From positions 1 to 5,819 of the forward strand of contig JANYFQ010000041.1 in the NCBI GenBank assembly GCA_025362615.1: DNA of 5,819 bases, written 5' to 3'. Both the position numbers and the translations under genes were made by a program. Shown in pieces: positions 1-5,819 of this stretch. The notes under the pieces were generated by a model. The model had not been told where the DNA came from and did not search any database. It saw only the letters and a list, made by a program, of their open reading frames with translations. This DNA is from Hymenobacter sp. (GTDB lineage: Bacteria > Bacteroidota > Bacteroidia > Cytophagales > Hymenobacteraceae). Within the stretch, counting starts at the first letter, position 1. The number at the start of each line of letters is the position of its first letter.

Positions 1-18
1 CGGGCCCGCGCCGACTAC

Positions 19-39
19 TTGGGGGCCTCTGGCCCCCAA
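19..39. terminator. GC-rich perfect hairpin, possible terminator of an upstream gene
   Basis: TTGGGGGCC (19-27), a TCT loop (28-30) and GGCCCCCAA (31-39) form a perfect 9-bp stem with a 3-nt loop. It sits in the non-coding stretch ahead of the large gene, where an upstream or convergent transcript would end. No clear U-run follows on either strand: TCGTTG lies to the right and GTAGTC to the left on the complement. A classical intrinsic terminator is therefore only moderately supported. The upstream gene is outside the window, so the direction of use cannot be decided. Confidence 0.4.
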
Positions 40-90
40 TCGTTGAACGATGGGTATTGTTGGACGAGCGCAACGATTTCGGCCTGGGAT

Positions 91-135
91 GCGGGCCAGC
101 GGCCCGCCAGTAGGCGGCACGGGCCAGGAGGCCCG
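91..135. repeat. two adjacent, related GC hairpins
   Basis: Two perfect inverted repeats lie side by side. The first is GCGGGCC (91-97), loop AGC, GGCCCGC (101-107). The second is CGGGCC (120-125), loop AGGA, GGCCCG (130-135). Each hairpin is built on GGGCCAG followed by GGCCCG, so together they also form an imperfect direct repeat about 29 bp apart. They precede the likely promoter region, so they are probably not in the mRNA of the large gene. They could be part of the 3' end of an upstream transcript, a small structured RNA, or by-products of high GC. The pairing is seen directly; any role is unknown. Confidence 0.4.
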
Positions 136-221
136 CGCCAACCGCCCGGCCGCTGCCCCAAACTTACCGCCGCCCGGCCCATCTTCGCCGAAAACCCAAC
201 CCGCAAACCCCGCGCCGTGCG

Positions 222-262
222 TACCTTTTAACCATTATTCGCGCTTCGTTGGTTTTGACGGT
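222..262 (+). promoter_or_regulatory. AT-rich leader with a weak Bacteroidota-type -7 candidate
   Basis: This is a conspicuous AT-rich island immediately before the gene, in otherwise very GC-rich DNA. TACCTTTT (222-229) matches five of the six fixed positions of the Bacteroidota -7 element TAnnTTTG. It would put a transcription start near 235 and leave a leader of roughly 25-30 nt. No TTTG -33 element is visible at the expected distance upstream, so the promoter call is weak. There is no purine-rich Shine-Dalgarno before the ATG at 263 (the preceding bases are GGTTTTGACGGT), which is usual in this phylum. Confidence 0.25.
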
Positions 263-316
263 ATGAAACACCTGTTTACGCTCTTAGGTGGGCTGCTGGC
301 CGCGCCGGCTTTTGCC
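263..316 (+). other. Sec signal peptide (residues 1-18)
   Basis: A single basic residue (K2) is followed by a hydrophobic core (LFTLLGGLLAAPA) and an AFA-Q cleavage site after A18. There is no lipobox cysteine, so signal peptidase I rather than the lipoprotein route is expected. This peptide settles the start codon choice and agrees with the T9SS domain at the other end, since T9SS cargo crosses the inner membrane by Sec. Confidence 0.88.
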
Positions 317-3300
317 CAGTTGCCCGCCGCCGTGGCCGTGCCGCCCGCGCCCACGAGCCTGGCCTTCCGGCCCAACCAGGGGCAGTGGCACCCGGCGGCC
401 CGCTACGTGGCCGAGGTGCCCGGCGGCCGGCTGTTCCTCGAAAACGGGGGGCTGACCTATGCCTTCCTCCGGCTCGATGGCCCCGCCCACGGCCACGCCG
501 CGCCCGCCGCCAAAGCCGCCACCGAAGCCGCGCCCGCCCCGCCCCGCGCCTGCGCCCTGAAGGTGCAGTTTGTGGGGGCGGCGGCGCAGCCCGAAATGGC
601 CCCGGCCGGGCCGGCCACGGGCGAGGTGCGGAACTACTTTCGGGGCACCGACCCCGCCCACTGGGCGCGGCGGGTGCCGGCGTTTGGGCGGGTGCGCTAC
701 GGGCAGGTGTGGCCCGGCATTGGCGTACACTTTTACGAAAACAAGCAGCAAAAACTAGAGTACGATTTCGAGCTGAGCGCCGGGGCCGACCCCGCCCGCA
801 TTGCCCTGCGCTACGCCGGGGCCGACCGCATCGGCCTCGACGGGCAGGGCAACCTGCGCCTGGCCCTGCCCCTGGGCCACCTCACCGAGCTGGCCCCCAC
901 GGCCTGGCAAACCGACGCCGCCGGCCGCCGCCGCGCCGTGCGCTGCCGCTACGTGCTGCGCCAAACCGAGGGCGCGGCCGAAGTCCGCTTCGCCCTCGGA
1001 GCCTACGACGCGGCCCGCCCGCTGACCATCGACCCGACGGTCATTTTCTCAACCTTTACCGGCTCGACGGCCGACAACTGGGGCTTCACCGCTACTTACG
1101 ACCAGGCGGGCAACCTCTACTCGGGCGGCATCGTGTTTGGGCCGGGCTACCCCACCACGGCCGGCAGCTACAGCCCCGTTTTCAACGGCACCGTGGGCCA
1201 GGGCGGCAACGGGCTGGATTGCGACATGGCCCTCATCAAGTTCAACCCCCGCGCGAGCGGGCCGGCGGCGCGGGTGTGGGCCACGTATTTGGGCGGCAAC
1301 TCGTCGGAGTTTCCGCACTCGCTCGTCACCAACCGCCGGGGCGAGCTGGTGGTGCTGGGCACGACGTCGAGCACGAATTTTCCGACCACGGCGGGGGCGT
1401 TTGACCGGGTGTTTAATGGCGGGCCGTCGGTGTCGCCCTACAGCCCGCCGCCGCTGGTGCCGGGCGGGCCGCCGCCCTTCGTGTACGGCCCGCCCTACGA
1501 CCTGCCCAACGGCTCCGACCTGGTGGTGAGCCGGCTCTCGGCTGGCGGCGATTCGCTGCTGGCCTCCACCTACCTCGGCGGCACCGACACCGACGGCCTG
1601 CTGAGCGTGCAGGATGCCGCCCCCCGCCTCTGCCACAACTACGGCGACTACTTTAGGGGCGACGTGCTGCTCGATGCCCAGGACAACGTGTACCTGGCCT
1701 CGGCCACCAACTCGGCCGACTTCCCCAGGGCCGCCGGCAGCTTCGGCGGCCCCTACCACGGCGGGCCTACCGACGGCGTGGTGTGCAGCCTCACGCCCCG
1801 GCTGGGGGCGCTGCGCTTCAGCGGGTTGCTGGGCGGCAGCGGGGCCGATGCGGCCTACTCGTTGCAGCTCGACGGCCAGGGCGGCGTGTACGCCACGGGC
1901 GGCACCACGAGCCCCGATTTCCCGGTCACGGCCGGGTGTTTGCAGGCCGCGCCGGGCGGCGATGTCGATGCCTTCGTGGCCCGCATCAGCCCCGATGGCC
2001 GCCAGATAAGCCGGGCCAGCTACCTGGGCGGCGCGGCCTACGACCAGGCGTTTTTCGTGCAGCTCGACACCCAGGGCGAGGTGTATTTGCTGGGCCAGAC
2101 GCTGGCACCTTTCGCCGCCAGCCCCGGCCGCTACACCAACCCCGGCGGCACGCAGTACGTCCAGAAACTCAGCGCCCGCCTCGACAGCCTGCGGTTTCGG
2201 ACCGTGTTTGGCAGCGGCGCCCGCGACCGCAGCGGCCCCCGCGCCGGGCTGCCCAACGTCAACCTCTCGCCCACCGCTTTTTTGGTTGACCAGTGCAACC
2301 GCGTGTACATCAGCGGCTGGGGCGGGGGCGAAAACCAGAACAACCGCTTCGGCTTCGCCAACGGCCACCTCGGCGGGATGCCCCTGACGGCCAACGCCGC
2401 CCAGGCCGCCACCGATTCGGCCGACTTCTACCTCGCCCAGTTCGGCCCCGATATGAACCGCCTGCAATACGCCACCTACCTCGGCAGCGACGGCGGCGAG
2501 GGCGACCACGTAGACGGCGGCACCTGCCGCTTCGACCCGCGCGGCTTCGTTTATCACGCCGTGTGCTCGTGCAGCAACCAGGGCAGCGGCTTCCCCATTC
2601 CGCCGGGGGCCAACACCTACACCGCCATCAAGGCCAACGCCAACTGCAACAACGCGGCCTTCAAAATCAACTTTGAAACCGTGCCCATCACCCTGGCCTT
2701 CGACTCGGTGGTGTGCGCCACGGCCCCGCCGCTGCCCCTGCGCGGGCGGCCCACGGGCGGCACCTGGACCGGGCCGGGCGTGAGCGGCTCGGCCGCCACG
2801 GGCTTCGTATTTACGCCCTCGCTGCCCCTGGTCGGCTTCCAGAACCTGATTTATGCCGTGACGGGCGACAGCATTTGCGGCACGTCGGCCCCGCTGCGCC
2901 TGCGGGTGGCCGCGCCCCCGGCCGTGGCCTTCGCGCCCCTGCCCGCGCCGCGCTACTGCCGGGGCCGGGCCACGGCCCCGGTGCCGCTGACGGCCACGCC
3001 GGGCGGCGGCGTTTTCAGTGGGCCGGGCGTGAGCGGCGGCAGTTTCAGCCCGGTGCTGGCCGGGCCGGGAGCGCACGTCCTCACCTACACCTACCAAACG
3101 CCGGGCCTGAGCTGCGCCCCCATCGTCGGCACCCAAACGGTGGAAGTGGTAGACAGCATTTTGGTTCGATTGCCAGCCGATACGCTCGTGTGCGCCACTG
3201 CCGCACCGCTGCCGCTGCGGGCCAGCCCACCGGGCGGCACCTGGGCCGGGCCGGGGGTGAGCGCGGCCGGCGCGGGCTTCGTCTTCACGCCTTCGGCGAC

Positions 3301-5803
3301 GCTCGTCGGCTCCCAAACCCTCACCTACACGGCCCCCAACGCCGGGCCGTGCGGCGGCCTGGGCCAGCAGCGCATCCGCGTGAGCCTGCCGCCGGTGGTG
3401 AGCTTCGCGGCACTGCCGCAGGCCACCTACTGCCGGGGGCGCGGCACGGCCGCCGTGCCGCTGACGGCCACGCCGGGCGGCGGCAGTTTCAGCGGGCCGG
3501 GCGTAAGCGGCAGCAGTTTCAGCCCGGTGGCGGCCGGGCCAGGGCCGCACGTTTTGAGCTACGCCTACCAGGCTCCGGGTTCGCCGTGCGGGGCCGTCGT
3601 CAGCACCCAAACGGTGCTGGTGGTGGACAGTATTTTGGTGCGATTGCCGGCCGATACGCTCGTGTGCGCGGCGGCCGGCCCACTGCCGCTGCCCGCCGCG
3701 CCTGCGGGCGGCACCTGGGCCGGGCCGGGCGTGAGCGGCAGCGTGGTGGCGGGCTACGTGTTCACGCCTTCGGCGGTGCTCATCGGCTCCCAAACCCTCA
3801 CTTACACGGCTCCCAACGCCGGGCCGTGCGGCGGCTTGGGCCAGCGCCGGGTGCGCGTGGCGGCGGCCCCGGTGGTGAGCTTCGCGGCGCTGCCGCAGGC
3901 CAATTATTGCCGGGGGCGCGGCACAGCGGCGGTGCCGCTGACGGCCTCGCCGCCGGGCGGCATTTTTAGCGGGCCGGGCGTAAGCGGCAGCAGTTTCAGC
4001 CCCGCCGCTGCCGGGCCGGGGGCGCACGTCCTCACCTACACCTACCAAACGCCGGGCCTCAACTGCCCGCCCGTGGTACTCACCCGCCCGGTGCTGGTGA
4101 CGGACAGTGTGCTGGTGCGCGTGGCCTCCGACACCCTCGTCTGCGCCGATTCCGGCCCGCTGCCGCTGCCCGCCGCGCCCGTGGGCGGCACCTGGGCCGG
4201 GCCGGGCGTGAGCGGCAGCCCGGCCAGCGGCTACGTCTTCACGCCTTCGGCGATGCTCAACGGCTTGCAAACCCTCACCTACACGGCCCCCAACGCTGGC
4301 CCCTGCGGCGGCCTGGCCCAGCGCCGGGTGCGGGTCGATGCCCTCGTGCAAGCTGCCATTGCGCCCCTGCCCCAAAACAGCACCTACTGCCCCAACAGCG
4401 CCCCGTTGCCGCTGGCGGCCTCGCCGCCGGGCGGCATTTTCAGCGGGCCGGGCGTGGGCGGCTCGGTGGCAGCGGGCTTCGTGTTTACGCCCGGCGCGGC
4501 CGGGCCGGGCACCCACCAAATCGACTACCGCTACGCCTCGGCGGCCGGCTGCGTGGCCCTGGCCCGCGCCACGGCCCTGGTGCTGGCCGTGCCCGTCGTG
4601 CCCCTGTTCGCCGACACCGTGCTGTGCGTGGCCGCCGCCCCGCTGCCGCTGCCCACCGCCCCCGGCGATGCCTGGCGCGGCCCCGGTGTGCGCGGCTCGG
4701 TAGCAGCCGGCTTCGTGTTCGACCCCGCCACGGCGGGCGTGGGGGCGCAGGGGCTTACGTTTACGGCCGCCGCTGCCAACCGCTGCGGCGGCACCACGGG
4801 CTGGCGCATTGCGGTGGTGCCCGTGCCCGTGGCCACGGTGGCGGCGCTGCCACCGGCCGTGTGCGTCGGGGCTGCGCCCCTGCCGCTGGCGGGGCTGCCG
4901 GCGGGCGGCCGTTTCAGCGGCCCCGGCGTGCGCGGCTCGGCCGCCACCGGCTTTGTGTTCGACCCCGGCCGGGCGGGGGTTGGTCCGCATACACTCACCT
5001 ACACGTATTTGGCCCCCGGCCTGAGCTGCCCGGCCACGGCCACCGCCACCGCGCTGGTAACGCCCGTGCTGCCCCTGACGCTGCCCGCCGACACGGTGCT
5101 GTGCCCCGGCAGCACGGCCCAAATCCGGCTGCGGGCCGCGCCCCTGGGCGGCACCTGGGCGGGTGCGGGCGTACGCGGCAGCACGGCGGCGGGCTTCGTG
5201 TTCGATGCCCGCGCGTTGCCTGGTTCGGGCCGCGCCCGCCTCACCTACGCGCCCCCCGCCAGTAGCTGCGCCGCCCCGGCGAGCTTCGGCATCAGCACGG
5301 CCCCGGTGCCAGCCTTCGCCCCGGCCTACACGGCCCCGCGCTGCCCCAACGTACTGGCCGCGCCCCGCCAAATCGCCTTTGCCGATGCCGCCAACAACGC
5401 CGCTACCCGCTGGGATTTTGGCGACGGCACCCCGCCCGCCACCGGGGCCACCGCGACCCACGCCTACCAGCAGCCCGGCACCTACCGCCCCGTGGCCTCG
5501 CTGCCCTACGGCCCCGCCAACGCCTGCACGGTGCAGGTGGCCCTGCCCCCGGTAGAAGTCGTCGCCCAAAACATTCCCAACGTCATCACCCCCAACGCCG
5601 ACCGCCTCAACGACACGTTCAGCCCCGTATTTGCCTGCCTGCCCCGCCTGCAAATTTATTCGCGCTGGGGCCGGCTGGTGTACGAATCGGAAGAATACGC
5701 CAACGATTGGGCCGCCGAAGGCCAGGCCGCCGGCATCTACTACTACCTCCTCGACGACCACCACGGCCAGCGCCTGCGCGGCTGGCTGGAAGTGGTGCGG
5801 TAA
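263..5803 (+). CDS. T9SS-secreted modular surface protein: SBBP propeller, 11 Ig-like repeats, PKD, gliding-motility-type C-terminal domain
   Basis: This gene encodes 1846 residues and is complete, ending at TAA (5801-5803). The frame is open back to an ATG at 50, but 263 is chosen because it begins a clear Sec signal peptide (MKHLFTLLGGLLAAPAFA, cut before Q19) and lies directly after an AT-rich leader. Residues encoded by 50-262 look like translated intergenic DNA.

Domains in order: an N-terminal domain typical of SBBP proteins (about 32-262, FRPNQGQW to LTIDPTVIF); seven SBBP-like blades (about 263-806, motif s/aTYLGG plus a VYLxGxT strand); eleven Ig-like repeats (807-1681); a PKD domain (1682-1770, WDFGDG and HAYQQPGTY); and a T9SS type-B sorting domain (1771-1846).

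The protein should be exported by Sec, then by T9SS, to the cell surface or medium. Its ligand is unknown; adhesion is a guess. No catalytic motif was seen. Lysine is absent after residue 801. It appears to be transcribed alone, since hairpins lie on both sides. The architecture call is secure; the precise role is not. Confidence 0.95.
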   Translation: MKHLFTLLGGLLAAPAFAQLPAAVAVPPAPTSLAFRPNQGQWHPAARYVAEVPGGRLFLENGGLTYAFLRLDGPAHGHAAPAAKAATEAAPAPPRACALKVQFVGAAAQPEMAPAGPATGEVRNYFRGTDPAHWARRVPAFGRVRYGQVWPGIGVHFYENKQQKLEYDFELSAGADPARIALRYAGADRIGLDGQGNLRLALPLGHLTELAPTAWQTDAAGRRRAVRCRYVLRQTEGAAEVRFALGAYDAARPLTIDPTVIFSTFTGSTADNWGFTATYDQAGNLYSGGIVFGPGYPTTAGSYSPVFNGTVGQGGNGLDCDMALIKFNPRASGPAARVWATYLGGNSSEFPHSLVTNRRGELVVLGTTSSTNFPTTAGAFDRVFNGGPSVSPYSPPPLVPGGPPPFVYGPPYDLPNGSDLVVSRLSAGGDSLLASTYLGGTDTDGLLSVQDAAPRLCHNYGDYFRGDVLLDAQDNVYLASATNSADFPRAAGSFGGPYHGGPTDGVVCSLTPRLGALRFSGLLGGSGADAAYSLQLDGQGGVYATGGTTSPDFPVTAGCLQAAPGGDVDAFVARISPDGRQISRASYLGGAAYDQAFFVQLDTQGEVYLLGQTLAPFAASPGRYTNPGGTQYVQKLSARLDSLRFRTVFGSGARDRSGPRAGLPNVNLSPTAFLVDQCNRVYISGWGGGENQNNRFGFANGHLGGMPLTANAAQAATDSADFYLAQFGPDMNRLQYATYLGSDGGEGDHVDGGTCRFDPRGFVYHAVCSCSNQGSGFPIPPGANTYTAIKANANCNNAAFKINFETVPITLAFDSVVCATAPPLPLRGRPTGGTWTGPGVSGSAATGFVFTPSLPLVGFQNLIYAVTGDSICGTSAPLRLRVAAPPAVAFAPLPAPRYCRGRATAPVPLTATPGGGVFSGPGVSGGSFSPVLAGPGAHVLTYTYQTPGLSCAPIVGTQTVEVVDSILVRLPADTLVCATAAPLPLRASPPGGTWAGPGVSAAGAGFVFTPSATLVGSQTLTYTAPNAGPCGGLGQQRIRVSLPPVVSFAALPQATYCRGRGTAAVPLTATPGGGSFSGPGVSGSSFSPVAAGPGPHVLSYAYQAPGSPCGAVVSTQTVLVVDSILVRLPADTLVCAAAGPLPLPAAPAGGTWAGPGVSGSVVAGYVFTPSAVLIGSQTLTYTAPNAGPCGGLGQRRVRVAAAPVVSFAALPQANYCRGRGTAAVPLTASPPGGIFSGPGVSGSSFSPAAAGPGAHVLTYTYQTPGLNCPPVVLTRPVLVTDSVLVRVASDTLVCADSGPLPLPAAPVGGTWAGPGVSGSPASGYVFTPSAMLNGLQTLTYTAPNAGPCGGLAQRRVRVDALVQAAIAPLPQNSTYCPNSAPLPLAASPPGGIFSGPGVGGSVAAGFVFTPGAAGPGTHQIDYRYASAAGCVALARATALVLAVPVVPLFADTVLCVAAAPLPLPTAPGDAWRGPGVRGSVAAGFVFDPATAGVGAQGLTFTAAAANRCGGTTGWRIAVVPVPVATVAALPPAVCVGAAPLPLAGLPAGGRFSGPGVRGSAATGFVFDPGRAGVGPHTLTYTYLAPGLSCPATATATALVTPVLPLTLPADTVLCPGSTAQIRLRAAPLGGTWAGAGVRGSTAAGFVFDARALPGSGRARLTYAPPASSCAAPASFGISTAPVPAFAPAYTAPRCPNVLAAPRQIAFADAANNAATRWDFGDGTPPATGATATHAYQQPGTYRPVASLPYGPANACTVQVALPPVEVVAQNIPNVITPNADRLNDTFSPVFACLPRLQIYSRWGRLVYESEEYANDWAAEGQAAGIYYYLLDDHHGQRLRGWLEVVR
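356..1048 (+). other. N-terminal domain preceding an SBBP propeller (DUF7948-like), residues 32-262
   Basis: The domain opens with SLAFRPNQGQW and contains LFLENGGLTYAF, VRNYFRGTDPAHW, VRYGQVWPGIGVHFYEN, LEYDFELSAGADP and IALRYAGAD. It closes with LTIDPTVIFSTF, which leads into the first blade. This order is what I recall for the N-terminal domain found ahead of SBBP repeats in bacterial secreted proteins. The family name DUF7948 is from memory and unverified. A His/Ala/Pro-rich insert (residues about 73-95) interrupts it between the LTYAFLRLDG strand and CALKVQFVG. Two cysteines (C97 and the one in VRCRYVL) could pair. Confidence 0.7.
1049..2680 (+). other. seven-bladed SBBP-type beta-propeller, residues about 263-806
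   Basis: Seven blade motifs start near residues 263 (STFTGS), 340 (ATYLGGN), 435 (STYLGGT), 520 (SGLLGGS), 585 (ASYLGGA), 647 (TVFGSGA) and 737 (ATYLGSD). Each is followed by a second strand such as LVVLGTT, VYLASAT, VYATGGT, VYLLGQT or VYISGWG, and often by the FPxTAG motif typical of SBBP repeats. Seven blades would close a propeller. A proline-rich insert lies in the second blade (about residues 387-416, with SPPPLVPGGPPPF). Propellers of this kind commonly act in binding; no ligand or enzyme motif is visible. Confidence 0.75.
2681..5305 (+). repeat. array of eleven Ig-like repeats (about 79 residues each), alternating subtypes
   Basis: Repeat starts (nt): 2681, 2921, 3158, 3395, 3632, 3872, 4109, 4343, 4589, 4823 and 5066, ending at 5305. 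Each is 78-82 residues. The shared core is a cysteine, LPL, a GG(T/x)(W/F)xGPGV turn, a FxP strand, an LTYTY-like strand and a second cysteine. Odd repeats (type A) carry ADTLVCA, GGTWAGPGVSGS, YVFTPS and TLTYTAPNAGPCGG. Even repeats (type B) carry YCRGR, VPLTA, FSGPGVSGSSFSP, AAGPGAHVLTYTY and TPGLSC. R2-R7 are closely related at DNA level; R1 and R8-R11 are more diverged. Such stalk-like arrays are common in Bacteroidota surface proteins. They are probably beta-sandwich spacers or binding modules. Confidence 0.88.
5306..5572 (+). other. PKD domain, residues about 1682-1770
   Basis: The hallmark PKD signature is present: RWDFGDGTPP (W at residue 1717), then THAYQQPGTYRPVASL. Two cysteines (RCPN and NACTV) flank the core and may pair. 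PKD domains are extracellular Ig-like folds often placed next to the sorting domain in T9SS cargo, where they act as spacers or binding modules. Confidence 0.85.
5573..5800 (+). other. gliding-motility-associated C-terminal domain (T9SS type-B sorting signal), residues 1771-1846
   Basis: The 76-residue C-terminus carries the expected order: IPNVITPNADRLNDTF, LQIYSRWGRLVYESEEY, a DW, GIYYYLL, then GWLEVVR at the very end. This is the CHU_C / TIGR04131 pattern that directs Bacteroidota proteins through the type IX secretion system. Some canonical positions differ: NADRLND stands where NGDGxND is usual, YSRWG where YNRWG is usual, and DWAAEG where (N/D)WDG is usual. The family call is firm; whether the substitutions matter is unknown. 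Confidence 0.92.
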
Positions 5804-5804
5804 G

Positions 5805-5819
5805 TGCCGTTGCACGGCA
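5805..5819. terminator. inverted repeat just after the stop codon, possible terminator cut by the window end
   Basis: TGCCGT (5805-5810), loop TGC, ACGGCA (5814-5819) is a perfect 6-bp stem starting two bases after TAA. G5804 could extend the stem if base 5820 is C. The position fits a terminator of the large gene. The sequence after the stem, including any T-run, is outside the window. Confidence 0.35.

Noticed and set aside
15..182. Small minus-strand frame (ATG at 182, 55 residues, ending in FNDWGPEAPK).
   Set aside because: The C-terminal half looks mildly protein-like, but the frame is closed upstream at 228-230. It overlaps three perfect hairpins and has no recognised domain. It may be a remnant or chance; homology to annotated proteins would be needed to call it.
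50..262. In-frame extension of the large gene to the ATG at 50.
   Set aside because: It would place 71 residues of low-complexity Pro/Ala/Arg sequence before a perfect signal peptide and would run through the hairpins and AT-rich leader. The start at 263 explains the sequence better.
2713..3969. 418-codon plus-strand frame inside the repeat array.
   Set aside because: It is a shifted-frame shadow of the Ig repeats, rich in Arg/Gly/Ala, and has no start context.
2681..5305. The regular repeats as a CRISPR array or tandem DNA satellite.
   Set aside because: The period is about 237 bp of in-frame coding DNA with amino-acid-level conservation and synonymous differences. There are no short identical repeats with unique spacers.
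1049..5815. A 1588-codon open frame on the minus strand, almost fully antisense to the large gene.
   Set aside because: Long antisense frames are expected in very GC-rich coding DNA, where stop codons are rare. Its translation is a Gly/Arg/His/Ala-rich mirror of the repeats with no recognisable domain, and the plus-strand frame has a signal peptide and several clear domains.

Overview
The window reads as part of a high-GC Bacteroidota chromosome, most likely Hymenobacter or a close relative (Cytophagales). This is an inference. It rests on the strong G/C bias, the absence of a Shine-Dalgarno sequence before the only convincing start, and the domain set of the single large protein: an SBBP-type beta-propeller, Bacteroidota-style 'GGTWxGPGV' Ig-like repeats, a PKD domain and a gliding-motility-associated C-terminal (type IX secretion) domain.

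Layout: positions 1-262 are intergenic. They hold a perfect GC-rich hairpin (19-39, probably the end of an upstream transcription unit), two adjacent near-identical hairpins (91-135), and a short AT-rich leader (about 222-262) just before the gene. Positions 263-5803 are one complete gene for an 1846-residue secreted surface protein. Positions 5804-5819 begin a second inverted repeat right after the stop codon, probably a terminator cut by the window edge.

The protein is modular. It has a Sec signal peptide (residues 1-18), an N-terminal domain of the kind that precedes SBBP propellers (about 32-262), seven propeller-blade motifs (about 263-806), eleven two-cysteine Ig-like repeats of about 79 residues (807-1681), a PKD domain (1682-1770) and a type-B T9SS sorting domain (1771-1846). 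The expected route is Sec export to the periplasm, then T9SS passage across the outer membrane, then surface attachment or release. The ligand is unknown. An adhesive or matrix role is the reasonable guess for this architecture, but nothing in the sequence proves it.

The points most worth a second look are in the repeat array. Two repeat subtypes alternate to form a higher-order unit of 474-477 bp. One repeat is a DNA mosaic of its neighbours. The last 1045 residues of the protein contain no lysine. No mobile element, CRISPR array, tRNA or rRNA was seen.
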